Positions 30,781-41,379 are shown, numbered from the stretch's first letter. The stretch is DNA of 64,000 nucleotides from Phytophthora hibernalis (GCA_012656075.1 JAAKBF010000282.1:1-64000), one strand, 5' to 3'. A program made the numbers and translations. Notes: a model not told the origin generated them from the sequence alone.

Positions 30781-31307
30781 TAGAGATCGTCGATGGTCAT
30801 TGGACAACTCCCTCAACGTGCTTAGAAACTGAATGAGTACTGCATGGTGATCACGGACGTATGTCGTAATCGCAAGCGCTTTCGTGTGAACAGCCTTGAA
30901 GAAATCAAGTTCACACACGTCTTGAATCAACAAATTCAACACGTGAGCTGAGCAACCGCCTCCAAAGATTGGCCGCTCATTCTCCAACAACTCCCATGCT
31001 TTACTCATGTTGCTGGCATTGTCGGTCAACACGGCTGCCACCACCGCCCCAGTTTCCTGTTCAACTTCATCGATGACGCGGCCGAGCTGCTGGGACAAAT
31101 ACTCGGCCGTCTCAGAAGCTATCCCAGTTGGCAGAGAAGACCAAAATACCGACGGCATTCCTGGAGCTACCACCATAAAGTTGATTATGGTTGAGTGGTT
31201 GACGTCCGTCAAGCGTCTGTCACGACAGTGACAAACCTTCGTTCGCCGATCATATCAACGGTTCTCTGACGAACTTGATCACGTACATGCAGAAAAGCTT
31301 AACTTTA

Positions 31308-31370
31308 GAAGATAAAAGAAACTTGATTAAAAGAAAGCTTAACTTTTAATCAAGTTTCTTTTATCTTCTT
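31308..31370. repeat. Perfect hairpin with 27-base arms
   Basis: The arm at 31308-31334 (agaagataaaagaaacttga and on) is the exact reverse complement of 31344-31370, with a nine-base loop aaagcttaa. The words agcttaacttt before the left arm and inside the loop region also form a direct repeat. It sits exactly between the hAT relic and the MULE 3' half. Confidence 0.92.
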
Positions 31371-31413
31371 ATAGTGCAAAAGAAGATCGGTCAGAATAGG
31401 TGGGCGTCTTCTT

Positions 31414-32392
31414 TTGGCTGGTGATGCTGGCCATGTTTTCTATAAGGGTAGGCCTACTTTATCATGTATTGAGCATGTATGGTCAGGTATCATCGACACA
31501 AACGCATCGCTCTGTGATTGTGAATTCTCCGCCACGATGAAGCTGCCGTGTCGACATGTACTGCTCTACCGGAAGCATCTCGGGGATGTCTTCACGATCC
31601 CGTATTCGTCGATACATTCCAGGTATTGTCCAATTTTTGACCATGTATTGACCATGTATTGACCATGTATTAGCCATGACTTGCGTACAGGTTATGACCA
31701 TGAATTCACCATGTATTGACCATGTACTGAACATGACTTGTGTGTATGTTTGGTTGGGTGGTTGCGGACGTCTGCTTTAGACGATGAGATCGCTACTATC
31801 CACTTTCCTATCCGCGTTAGCACATGCCGTGATGATGTGAAGATGAAGAAGCAGATGACTGAGCGAGACAAGTACAAGCACGCCCAAGAAGTGTTCTCGC
31901 GTATCACCACGGAACTCACTGACTTCCCAGACGCAAAGTTTGAAACAGCGATGCAAAATCTGGAAGGATCGTGGAACAATTTGCGTCAAGCGACTTTGTC
32001 GTTACCGGTGCAACCTTCGCAGAGTGGGTCTGATGTGTGATGTAGCGCCAACGCAACTAGCTGTCACCACTGCGGCCGATGAAGAGGAGAAAGACGAACC
32101 AATACATGAGAATAGCATCGACGAAACTGACAGAGATTTGAAACTGAAGCCATTCAACCCGCGAGCTCCGAAGTCAGGGCGGCCTAAGAAAAATCGTGCT
32201 GCTGCAGACTCTAAGCGAAGTGCAGAGCGAAAGGAGTACAACCAGGGCAGCAAATTGCGGAAACTGCTCCGTGGGAAAGATGTGGTGGAAGTCAAGTGCT
32301 ATCTCGAGACGAACAGGCCTGCGCTGAGTGAAGTGCTCTCATTTCTAAACACGTTCGAGGTTCGCTTCCTGGCTATACAAAGAAGAAGATGA
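31414..32392 (+). pseudogene. MULE transposase, 3' part with SWIM zinc finger (5' truncated)
   Basis: The first exon has the SWIM pattern CDCEFSATMKLPCRH followed by FTIPYSSIHSR. An intron (31623-31780, GT-AG) follows, then a helical region (MTERDKYKHAQEVF) and a basic, disordered segment (PRAPKSGRPKKNRAAADSKR) in a shifted frame, caused by a seven-base tandem duplication near 32030 (gatgtgtgatgt). The catalytic part that should precede it is missing here but a similar part is found 2 kb downstream. SWIM fingers are typical of the C terminus of Mutator-like transposases. It continues into the ULP1 protease region. Confidence 0.72.
31623..31780 (+). repeat. MULE intron built of TATTGACCATG-type repeats
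   Basis: The intron (donor GTATTG, acceptor CTTTAG) contains at least six variants of the 11-base word tattgaccatg, three of them in tandem at 31640-31675. The same word recurs in two more introns and one flank of this MULE region. Confidence 0.7.
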
Positions 32393-33362
32393 CTGCAGCT
32401 CTGAGCACTTCAGAGCCGGACCAAACGCCAATGCCTTTCCGACTGCCTGAGGCTACGGTAACGGCTGCCTTGCTTAAAGCAGTGGAGAAGGAAGCAGAAA
32501 TGGACGGCGCCGAGAAGGAGGTGGATCTTTGTTCTCCCGTAGAGGAACTACCCGTGACAATGCGCACACTCAATGGTGCACGATCCATATCGAGGGGCAG
32601 GTGACTTTTCGAAGGACAGACTCGAGGCCATGAAATACCTGTGGAACATGGCCAATACCTGTTCTCGTGGAATGCAAATGCTACTCGTGGCTCATGGGCA
32701 AGGCCGACGTCCAGTTCCCGGATGAAGGAGCACAAGCGGTCGCAAGTAAGATGATCAACGCCTGGCCGCAAGACAGCATCCCAGGATTTAGCTTTGACGT
32801 GCTTTGGGCCCACACTTACTGCGTGCGGCCCGGCGTGTGGTTCAGCGACATCATCATTCAAGCTTTTCTGGTAACGCTGTCACACAAGTACAAGAAGAGC
32901 AAGACAATTCTCCAACCTCAGCTGAGAAACCCGGCACCAGACAAAGGCAACCGTATTCCACAAGCCACACTCAACGCGCTCGAGACGACCTCCGAGGACT
33001 TCGTCTTCATGCCGATCAATTTGAACAAAAGTCACTGGGCGTGCATCCTTGTAGACATGGCGAAGGGAATGCTTCTGTGCTACGACAGCCTGGACAGCCG
33101 CCCCCACCACAAGCTTCTATCGGAGTTGGCATCAGAGATGGAAGCAAGAGCACTGACCGGTTTCACGCACATCGCTGTGCACAACCCGTTGCAGAATGAT
33201 ACCGACAATTGCGGTCTCTTTGTGTGCCTCTTCTTATGGAAGCGCCTGTGGAAAGATGTCGGGAGTGACTACACTGAAGAAGGTCTTGCTCGAAGACGCT
33301 GGCACATTCTGCATGCAGTTGTAAACTTCGACAAGGAGAAGAAGAAGGATGCAAGCATCTAG
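32389..33362 (+). pseudogene. ULP1-like (C48) cysteine protease carried by the MULE
   Basis: The second part, 32667-33362, has the ULP1/SENP pattern: a His in NLNKSHWACILVDM, an Asp in CYDSLDSRPH, and the catalytic Cys in DTDNCGLFVCLFLW. Upstream, WFSDIIIQAFLVTLSHKY matches the usual substrate-binding start. A one-base frame break lies near 32620. ULP1 proteases remove SUMO-like proteins and are known cargo of several MULE lineages; here it probably formed the C terminus of, or a second product from, the MULE gene. The catalytic triad is complete. Confidence 0.8.
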
Positions 33363-33796
33363 ATCTACGATCTAATCAACGAGCATTGCAGTATAGCTCT
33401 TGTCACTGTCAACTTTTCTTTGCGTATATGTATTGACCAGGTTTTGGTTAGGTATCATACTATGCATTGACCATGCTCGCGTAGAATGTATTGCCCATGA
33501 TTTGAGTAAGTATTGTGCTTCCTGATGTTTTGCCAGGCCAATGTAATGTTAGTGTTCCGTACACATACAGTTATACAGTCACTCTTCGATAGTTTCGTTG
33601 ACTTCTTCGACATTTGTAGCTGGACAGATTGATTGACCGACAACAGCCAAGCTCTCTCACTCTTCATTTTCGTGACGTTCCGACAATATGTATCGTACAT
33701 GTTTTAGACATGGGCGTGAACAGGTTTCTAATCGCGAATTTATTTTCTGCTTCCGTCATTTAAAAGGAAACTATTTCCGCTTCGTTTAAAACAAAC
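33363..33796. other. Spacer between MULE halves with TATTGACCATG variants
   Basis: No gene is seen. Variants of the intron word occur at 33430-33502 (gtattgaccagg, gcattgaccatg, tgtattgcccatg), suggesting that this is MULE non-coding DNA, perhaps the terminal region. Confidence 0.5.
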
Positions 33797-34199
33797 ATGA
33801 ACGGAGCTGCGCCACGCGCCGAGACGCCGACACGAGGAGCCCACGGAAGCACACACGCCACCAATCGAGAAGCTGCCGCGCCCCCTCGGCCACTGCTCCA
33901 CCGCTCTACGCACCAAGGCCTCCTGCTTACCCTGCCAACGCGTAACGGAGCTGCGTCACGCGCCAAGACGCCAACAGCAGCTGCGGCACGCGCCAAGACG
34001 CCACCAAGAGCTGAGCCTCGCCCTGAGACGCCTACACGAGGAGCTGGCGGCACGTGCTCCATTGCTGAAGGTACGAATCTCGCTACTCTCTACACGCTGC
34101 TTGCACTTACCGTTGGACTAACACGCACCTGTCATCTCGTAGACCACGAACGTTCCACAGTCGATCATTTACGACGAGCGCAGTTAGCAGACCCCGAAG
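33797..34199 (+). CDS. Repetitive Ala/Arg/Thr/Pro ORF before the MULE, uncertain
   Basis: A frame from 33797 starts MNGAAPRAETPTRGAHG and repeats units such as GAASRAKTPT and RAKTPPRAEPRPETPT. GT-AG junctions can be placed at 34070/34140. The frame does not join the MULE frame at 34311. It may be a MULE 5' exon in a damaged state or simply an open GC-rich repeat. No known domain is present. Confidence 0.3.
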
Positions 34200-34300
34200 G
34201 TGAGGAGACGGCGTGACTGGTGTTGAATGCATGCGTGATGAGGCCATATATTGACCACGTATTGGCCACGTTTTCGCCATGTGTTTGATATGTTTTGTAG
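34200..34300 (+). repeat. MULE intron with TATTGACCATG-type repeats
   Basis: The interval has donor GTGAGG and acceptor TTTGTAG and contains atattgaccacg, gtattggccacg and ttcgccatg, variants of the same 11-base word seen in the other MULE introns. Confidence 0.6.
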
Positions 34301-34310
34301 TGCTGGAACC

Positions 34311-36260
34311 ATGGCGCGGACCAGGAACACCGACAAAATTCAGAAGCGCTTGGAAGAGGAAGAGATACATGCAAAAGCTGCAGCTGAAGTGAAGAAAGCC
34401 GCTGAAGAGAAGATGGCCGCTGAGGAGAAGATGGCCGCTGAGGAGAAGGAAGCTGCAGAAGAGGATGAGGAACCTGCACAAGAGATGAAGGAAGAACCTG
34501 AAGAGGGGGAGGAAGAAGGTGCTGAAGACGAGGCAGCAGTTGAGGAGGATGAAGAAGCTGAGGAGAACGTGGCAGAGGAGGAGAGTGATGATGAAAGCGA
34601 GCGTTGTGATCAAAGTTATGGCGGTAGCGTATTGTCTCGAAAGAGATCGGCTTCGGAGAGTTCAGACGAGCTACACTACGTACCTGCGTTGACAAAGCAC
34701 CACAAGTCGTGGGCTAGCTTTGAAGCGTATTTGAAGACATACGAGAAGCGCACAAAGACGGTGTTAGCGATCACTGAAACCCTCAACGTCCGGCTGAGGA
34801 ACGAGCGTCTGAAGAAGCAGAAGAGGTACCTTAACAAGCCAGATTCAGAGATACCTCTGATGCCCGAAACTATGGACCCCTATCAGCGACTCGACATTTG
34901 CACTCACGGATGGAAAGTGCGATCGCGCTCGACTGGGTTGTGGCCCGTTCAACAGGTGACGTTTACTGCCTGTAAGGTCCGGTTCCTCGCCCAAGTCTAT
35001 GAACGTACAGCAGGGAAGTGGTGGATCGAGATTAAGCTGGAGTTCTCCGGCCACAACCACCACGTGTCTGATGAAGTATTCCATTCGTATCCAAGCATCC
35101 GCATGGTCCCAGATGACTCCCCATTAATGAGCAACGTGGAGCTACTTGTGAATAATGGAAGCAAAGCGAGCAGGATCTACGACTTCATCCGTGACAACTC
35201 TATTCACCAAGTAAAGATGCGCGACGTTTACAATCTCGTAACGCGAATCAAAGTAGCAGGTCCGTGTGGAGTGTTTGCATCGTCAAGGTCATGAGTCGAG
35301 TAATCTAATGTATGCGTTTATTGCGTAGGGGACGAACTTTCCGACCACGATCAAGTGGCCGAACTTCTTGTCAACTTCAAGCTGCTTGCAGAAGGGAATG
35401 TGTCGACGGTGAATGAAAACGCGCGAGGACAAACGGCCGTCATCTCCATCAGTTCGCAGCACATGCGGAAGCTGTATCACAGATTCCCGGAGCTGTTGTT
35501 GATCGACTGCACTCACAAGACCAACCGGTATAGTGACCATGTATTGACCATGTATCCATCATGCACTAATCATGTATTGAATTATGTGTAGTGACCATGT
35601 CGTGACATGTTACTACAGGTATAATTACCAGTTGTGTACGTTCATGGTGATGGACCAGTTCGGGAATGGCCAGCCGGTGCAGCATTCGGTCATTGAACGC
35701 AACACAGATTGGCATATGGTGAAGACGGTCGATCATTTCCAGGGCGTTAACGCGTGGGAGGCGACGAGGGTCGTTGTCGTAGACACGGACCTGAAGGAGA
35801 TCGAAGTGTTGACGCGCATGTTCCCGACGCCCGCATCCTTCTTTGTCATTTCCACGTGATTAAGTGGCTTGCTTCCGCTGTCCGTGATGACAAGAAGTAC
35901 GGAACATATCCTAGTGAAGTGCTGAAACAGATCGACCACTGCGTGGCGAACATGGTGTATGCGAAGACGGACGACGAGTTTCAGAACCATGCAGACGAGT
36001 TCAAGTTGCTCGCTTGCCGAGGTGGACGCGAGGCACTGTGGACATACTTCAGCAAGAATTGGTCTGCGAAGAAGGAGATGTGGGTAACGGCGTTTCGCAT
36101 GGATTTGCCCCACTTTCGAAACAATACAAACAACAGACTCGAGAACTTTTTCGGGAAGGTCAAGGCCGACCTCGACGGGTCGTTCTCCATGAAGGACTGT
36201 CTGCAAGCCATCCTCAACTTCACCAACCGAAGGCCAACTGGCAGAGAAATCAGTACCTGA
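34311..36260 (+). pseudogene. MULE transposase, 5' and catalytic part (3' truncated by Polinton)
   Basis: From the ATG at 34311 there is a long acidic/Lys-Ala-Glu coiled-coil-like N terminus, a FAR1-like or zinc-binding-like domain region (CTHGWKVRSRSTGLW, EFSGHNHHVSDEVF), then the catalytic core: first Asp in LLLIDCTHKTNR, second in VVVVDTDLKEIEVL, His in CHFHVIKW and Glu in NNRLENFFGKVK. Introns are at 35260-35328 and 35528-35618. A one-base loss at a C run near 35832 breaks the frame between the second Asp and the FHVIKW block. The reading stops abruptly near 36260 where Polinton DNA begins. The SWIM and ULP1 parts expected next are found upstream instead, in another copy. Confidence 0.8.
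35528..35618 (+). repeat. MULE intron with TATTGACCATG-type repeats
   Basis: The intron, which joins THKTNR to YNYQLC, contains tgaccatgtattgaccatgt, then aatcatgtattg and gtgaccatg, again the 11-base word. Splice sites are GTATAG and CTACAG. Confidence 0.75.
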
Positions 36261-36261
36261 C

Positions 36262-36863
36262 GTAGGAGGGTTCGACAGGAGACGCTTAACGAATCCTTCG
36301 TTAGGGATAGTGGCTCCACCTTGAGCCTGTACTCCGAGCGAGCTCGTGAATGCGGTGTTGTTAGAGTATGCATCACCAACTGTAGCTACACCAGCGTTGT
36401 AAAGTACTGATTGAGCAGCATCTGGGAAAAGGAAAGACTCAGCTCCATGCTTTTCAACATACTGAGGGCTGTATCCAGTCTGAGCACGAACATTGTTCCA
36501 GAACAGCTTGTAGTCAGCCATTGAGACAATGGTCTTGCCATTTAGCTCAAGGCTCATGCTATCAATGACATTCCAGTTGCCACACTTCAAGGTAGTACAG
36601 AGGCGATTTGCGGGTAGGGTTTGAGCCGTACCACCACCGAAACCTTGTATGGGAGCATGATGTATGCATCACGGAGCGAAGCAAAGCCTTCAGAACCGTT
36701 AAGTTGAGCCGTAGCATCGGTCGTGATAACACCATTTTTGATAAGAACTCTGATTCAGGTCGATAACGAAAGGCGTACGCTTGCTGGAGGATACCTTGAT
36801 CTCTGGGTCGCTCTTCAACGAGCTCTGGTACAAATACTGGTCGGATAGTTGAGTTTCACTCAT
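36262..36863 (-). pseudogene. Polinton major capsid protein, N-terminal fragment (copy 2)
   Basis: The ATG at 36863 opens MSETQLSDQYLYQSS. A one-base frame change near 36740 is followed by the segment CGNWNVIDSMSLELNGK and continues to about 36262, some 200 codons, where the sequence passes into the antisense of the MULE. The long minus-strand frame that continues to 35733 is therefore a chimera and not a real protein. The gene shares a divergent promoter with the protease gene, as in copy 1. Confidence 0.78.
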
Positions 36864-36909
36864 CGTTGAATCTATATGGATTCTAAATAGTTTCTGAAAA
36901 TTAATTATT

Positions 36910-37290
36910 ATGTCTGACCTCATTAAGCCCATTACCAGCGACCATGATCTCATTGAACTCGCAGAGCGATTGAATGTGCATCTGGATGATATATTTGAGT
37001 CCAGCGAGATAACAAAGCCACTATCGAAGAAAGGTACTTATCTGATTCTACTTAGACCACCTAATCTTGATGTAGGACACTGGCAGGCTGTTCATGATGG
37101 TGAATTCTTCGATTCAATGGGTGAGGCAGCTCCAACAAAGTACCGGATCGGGAAATACAATCCCAAGCAATTCCAAGGTACGTATGGCGATTACTGTGGG
37201 ATATGGTGTATGCTTTGGTTATATTGCAAGCAATACAATAAGATGAATCTACTCAATAGATTCAAAGATCTGAATTTGACTATTCTTTAA
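36910..37290 (+). CDS. Adenain-like cysteine protease (copy 2), intact
   Basis: The frame of 126 codons from ATG 36910 is uninterrupted. It keeps the GHWQAVHDGEFFDSMGE histidine region and the GDYCGIWCMLW cysteine region, and is about three-quarters identical to the copy at 435. Preservation of this frame while neighbours are broken may be chance, given its small size. Role as for copy 1: cleavage of virion precursors. Confidence 0.85.
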   Translation: MSDLIKPITSDHDLIELAERLNVHLDDIFESSEITKPLSKKGTYLILLRPPNLDVGHWQAVHDGEFFDSMGEAAPTKYRIGKYNPKQFQGTYGDYCGIWCMLWLYCKQYNKMNLLNRFKDLNLTIL

Positions 37291-37317
37291 TAAAATGTTT
37301 CAAGCTATATAGCAATA

Positions 37318-38090
37318 ATGTATCGCGAACTAACTATTTCAAGCGATATTCCAGGTCCCAAGCTGACCAAAGCTCTCAAGACTGGTAAGCTAAGTCTGAC
37401 TGCCGACCAACTCAAGGGTAGTGGCTCTGTTATTCATCTTCATCCAGCTTCTTATGAGAAGGCTATCAAAGCTCGCAAGATAGGTCGCGGTGTGCGTCTT
37501 GACATCACCAAACATGAAATCAAGAAAGGACATAAGCGGGCACAAGGCCGATCGATTTGGGAGAAGATCAAATCAGCTCTATCATCAACATTCAAATTTG
37601 CAAAATCGTCAGGTCTTCTATCTCGCGCTGTCGACGTTGCTGTCCCAGCCCATGCAGCCGCTCTCGGAACTCCACAGAGTGCTATCCCAGCGAGAGCTGC
37701 AATCCGTTCAATGACTGGTATCGGCGTTTATGATTCTGATAGTGAGACGGATTCTCCGTCGAGTCGCCAACAAAGTTGGCTTGATAAAGAAGGAGGACGT
37801 CTGACTATGACTGATGTTAAGAAAGGTACCAAACGTGCTCTCTCTTATGCTAAGCGAAAAGGAGTTCTAACTGATGCAGTTGATGCTGGAGAGAACTTTC
37901 TACTGAGTAAGGCAACGAAGCCTGAACATGAAAGCCTATTCGGGGTGAAGTCCGCCGTCGATATGGTGTTGGTGTTGCCAAACCGAGAGGTAAGAAATTC
38001 GCTAAGGGATCGCAAGAAGCTAAAGATCATATGTCTAAAATTCGTGCGATGAGGAAGAAGCCCATGCAAGCTGGAAGTTTTAAATTATGA
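37318..38090 (+). pseudogene. Basic virion core-like protein (copy 2), one frame break
   Basis: The main frame from ATG 37318 reads about 210 codons: MYRELTISSDIP, then a basic region (RKIGRGVRLDITKHEIKKGH), an amphipathic helix (KSALSSTFKFAKSSGLLSRA), SMTGIGVYDSD, and KATKPEHES. Near 37935 the frame changes, and the true C terminus (RRRYGVGV, ending AGSFKL) is in another frame up to the TGA at 38088-38090. The combination of a basic core and an amphipathic helix is like adenovirus pVI or pX, but I cannot show homology. It is 27 bases downstream of the protease stop, so probably cotranscribed. Confidence 0.6.
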
Positions 38091-38116
38091 GCTTTTGATT
38101 AAAAAAGTAGCATTAG

Positions 38117-38986
38117 TCAACCTATTTTTGGTCTCAGCAACAGCATGATCGATACTGATGTATCGCGGAAGATCACCTTCTTATCATTTTGGTTATAAAT
38201 ACTGACAGTAATTGTCGATCTCGATCCATTGAAACAATTCATCCAGGCATACTGACTGGGTTTGTATGAAATGAATTCACCAATTTCAGCATCACCTCGA
38301 TCAAATGCACTGACAATATCACCAGATTCAACGTACTCATTCTTGATCAAATCACAACGAACGATGTATGAACTGCTGGGGTGGATCTGTGGAATGATGT
38401 TCGATAGCTGCGCACATGCAGCTGTGGCAGATGCAGATGGTTAAGTACCAACAGTCAAGCCTAATACCTTTCCAAATTCAGCATTATCGATGATTAGTCG
38501 AGGAACACGAGTAGTAGTCGGCAGTCCAGAACCTCCATTGGAGTATAAACCAATAGCAGGTCTCGTATATCCAGCTGGAAGACTCGTTGGTGTTGGGGAG
38601 GAATCAACCTGACACGCGTAATACACACTATTCTCGCTTACTTTGATGTAGAAAACGTTATTATCTGACCCATCAACCAAATACGCTCCAGCATTGATGA
38701 GAGTAGTCTGGATGCTTCGGTTAATATCATCATAAGAATAAATACCGTCTTGGAGACTGATGCTAATAATAGAAGTAGTAGATGCGGCAGGAACTTCGAC
38801 TTTGAATGTATTGTTCTGGAATTGCATGGAATCAATGTTATATTCGCTATTGTACATAGTGATCGATTGGATAGCACAGACTACATCGCGGAAGTCAGCC
38901 GCCGATCCAGGAAACGAATACTTCCAAGTCGAATTGTAGCCATCTTGAACGAGATTAGTATTGTCGAGTTTCAGAAAGCTCGCCAT
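38117..38986 (-). pseudogene. Penton-like minor capsid protein (copy 2), nonsense mutation
   Basis: From the ATG at 38986 (MASFLKLDNTN) the frame reads to LGLTVGT and meets a TAA at 38441-38443, where copy 1 has TAT. After it the reading continues in frame toward 38117 (YVESGDIVSAFDRGDAEIG, SIMLLLRP). It is thus broken by one substitution rather than by a frame change. The place where copy 1 has its frame break is intact here, so each copy shows that the other's lesion is secondary. Confidence 0.7.
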
Positions 38987-39033
38987 TGTAATAGTATATG
39001 TTGCTAATGATTTTTCCAATTAATCAATACGAA

Positions 39034-39505
39034 TTACTCGTAATCTTCGGTTTTGATCGGTCTATCAAAGTTGTAGCGAATCTGACCCTTGACCGAGTCA
39101 ATGAATAGCATTTGACCCTTACGTTCAGTAGCTTTGTTGTAGTAATAGACGATCGAACGATCATCTACATCTTTGATATTGAAGTCCTTGACAACCATCT
39201 GTAAATCTCGCTTTGAATTAGCCTTTAGTATTGCTACGTTCTCCGAATTCAAGCGAATCATTTTATCGGTAGCAAAATAGCTGTGGCTTAGAAATATGGT
39301 ACTCAATTTGAAGTGTCTTCCTCTTGTGAAATAATGTGAGAACAGATTCTTCTGAAGTAGCTTATCGTTGCTGTAATCATCTATAATGATGAGCTCAGGT
39401 TTGTTAGAACTGATTGGGGTATGGCGCACTTGATTAACACTTGGTGGAGTATCGGGATCAGCGAAAGTAATGAATTCATCCGACTTGTCGCGAAGGTACT
39501 CGTAC
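39034..39505 (-). pseudogene. Packaging ATPase, C-terminal fragment (copy 2)
   Basis: The frame holds the Walker B strand (PELIIIDDYSNDKLLQ) and the downstream STIFLSHSYFATDKMIRLN segment and ends at 39034. The P-loop half is absent because the fragment ends at about 39505, inside the codons matching YEYLRDK of copy 1. The read-through at the position of the copy 1 break confirms that the two halves of copy 1 belong together. Confidence 0.8.
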
Positions 39506-39988
39506 AGTTACACAGTTTGATAGTACTCAAATAATGTAATGGCTTAATACTGAGAAATAAATCAGTGTGGAACTGATTGCCGTGTTCAGATTGCCCTCAA
39601 GCTTCAGTGCACGGAGGAAGGGTTAATCCCTGGAGGATCGTCGCCTAGAGATTCAGACCACGTCAAAATTGTAGTGGGGCGTTATTAATATTACTGTAGC
39701 TATTGCTGGTGAGATTCAAACGAAGAACATTTCTATAATAGCCCGGGTCGCGTACCACTGGTACGTACCTAATGTATACATATATGGTAGTTTACGTGGC
39801 AGGCACATCCAATGTAGGCAGACACCAAGATCCCCGTCATCAGTCATAGAATTGAGCTCGACAAACAAATAAACGCCGGTGGTCTACGTTACTCAGCGAC
39901 TTATCTGTTGGCAGACTTCGACTCCTTAATTAAGCCTCGACATAGTGCTTCACGGTGTGTACCCCGAACAACACACCCAGAATCAACC
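39506..39988. other. Intergenic upstream of effector, no gene recognised
   Basis: No coding frame is supported. It holds the Polinton break point on the left and the promoter region of the effector on the right. Confidence 0.5.
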
Positions 39989-40476
39989 ATGCGTTTAGGC
40001 TACATCCTGTTGCTGCTGGCGGCACACCTCACTGCAAGCTGCGATGCTCTACCACCCGCTACTGCTGCCAAGTCTTTGAAGTTATTTTTTCAAGATAATA
40101 ACGACAGTAACAGGTTCCTCCGAGGGCGCAAAAACACCAGCGAGAACAACAGCGACGCCGATGAAGAGAGAGCACGTAATCTGAAACAATTTTTCAGCTG
40201 ATGAAAATGATGAAAAGAGAAAATTTCAAGAACAAAATGTTCGAAAAGTGGAGTCAGCAGAAGCTTAGCGCGGGCGAAATCTCAAAGAAACTGGGGATGC
40301 CCAGTAGTCCACGTTTCGAGAAGCTCCTCTTTGAGTATATCAACAAGTACCCTGCAAAAGCAGCCGCCGCAGTAGCCAAGAGACCTGGGAAGAAGAAGGT
40401 TACCTTCGGAGATACCGACACTCGCTACTTTGACACCGACGCAACTCTAGAATGGCTACGAAAAAATGGGCGTTAA
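39989..40476 (+). pseudogene. RxLR-dEER effector with one -1 frame break
   Basis: The ATG at 39989 starts a signal peptide (MRLGYILLLLAAHLTASC); RFLR lies near residue 43 and DEER near residue 58. A T run at 40190-40194 coincides with a -1 frame change, after which the C-terminal domain reads cleanly for 91 codons (MFEKWSQQKLSAGEISKKLG, RFEKLLFEYINKYPAKA) to the TAA at 40474-40476. The C-terminal part has a W/Y-type helical pattern with a KLxAxEIxxKLG segment typical of RxLR effectors. Functional if the break is a sequencing error. It is not related to the other effectors here beyond the common architecture. Confidence 0.78.
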
Positions 40477-41379
40477 AGCCGATAAGTCCGAGCGACTTCA
40501 AACCGTGCTATCGAGCGGTTGCAGTATCAACGTTACAATCATGGACTTGCATGCTTGAAGCTCACGATATGATACTGTAAATAAACCCAAATGCACTCTT
40601 GCCAACAAATGTCAAAGCTATTTTATCGCTTTAACTTGCACAAGAACTTCGCCGCGATATAAAGGCAGTAAAGCTACAGCTAATAATAAGTCTCAAACAG
40701 AATTAGTGTGGTAGTTCAGGCGAAACGAACACAAGCAAGTTGTGATTTTGTGTACTTCAGATCGTGAGGCAATCGTTTTTACCACTGCATTCGCTCGGTC
40801 AGCCACGAAACGTTAAATTTCGTTTACCGGAATGATCAGTACGAGAGTGTCATGAAGTACCCTGTGATTTTACTGGGTGGGCAGCTTTAGCTGGCTGAAC
40901 AGCCTAACCAATTTTATTGGTCGGGTCCCCCAGGGTTTAATTGGTGAATGTCGCTTGAGTCCATATGTCACCGATTGTGACTACAGTCACACAAGATTTT
41001 TGTGTATCTTGTGGATGGTGGTGCTCCGAATGTTGTTGGGGCGCAGCACTATCTAAAACGCGTTTGCAAACACATCCGAGAAGCCTAGCAGCACCATGTA
41101 CAACTTCCCGTTCACACCGGGTACAACCCGAGCAGGTAATGGTGAATGCGCAAGTACAGCTTGCGCAGCATGTCCTGAGAATCGTAACCTTGACGCCCTT
41201 CCAAATCTACATCTTACCTACTCGCTCACCTGACAACAAGATGCAAAAAGGGGTATTATAGCCTACCGCTTTTCGGCACACGAAATTTTTTAACTTCGTG
41301 TTTTTAATTTTTAGAGGCACAAACTTAATTTAGAAAAAGGATCTTAGTCCTAGTTTCTTGCTCATTTCGACAGTTAGAA
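40477..41379. other. Intergenic, no gene recognised
   Basis: Nothing is supported here. A frame at 40965-41261 is rich in Cys and Ser but has no signal peptide or family support. The stretch serves as upstream region of the next gene. Confidence 0.5.

Larger units (their letters stand above)
28894..31290 (-). pseudogene. hAT-type (DUF659-like) transposase, split by a Tc1 element
   Basis: The N-terminal half lies at about 31290-30785 (VTVVTDA, then INFMVVAPGMPSVFW, AVLTDNASNMSKAW, GCSAHVLNLLIQDV) and the C-terminal half at 29290-28894 (VPVSTRWYSLHAYF, KLEMVVAFLDPVIKALRELE). Those are the DUF659 and hAT landmarks. The insertion point is a TA dinucleotide duplicated at both ends of the 29292-30780 element. 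A one-base loss near 31210 and the insertion make it non-functional. The 5' end, before about 31290, could not be recognised; a perfect hairpin starts just upstream at 31308. Confidence 0.78.
36262..39505. mobile_element. Polinton/Maverick fragment, copy 2
   Basis: The fragment keeps the order of copy 1: capsid (minus), protease (plus), core-like protein (plus), penton (minus), ATPase (minus). It is cut inside the capsid gene on the left, where it abuts the MULE, and inside the ATPase gene on the right at about 39505, where similarity to copy 1 ends abruptly. The two copies differ at many synonymous positions, so they are diverged copies or relatives, not a recent duplication. Confidence 0.92.

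Noticed and set aside
31640..31740. Possible CRISPR-like or satellite array
   Set aside because: Units are 11 bases with irregular variants and no spacers, inside a eukaryotic intron, so not a CRISPR array.
35733..36590. Long minus-strand frame of 285 codons
   Set aside because: It is a chimera: the first part is the Polinton capsid, the rest the antisense of the MULE transposase. The join is the insertion border, so it is not a real fusion gene.
40965..41261. Cys-rich ORF as a secreted effector or elicitin
   Set aside because: There is no signal peptide and the Cys spacing matches no family known to me.
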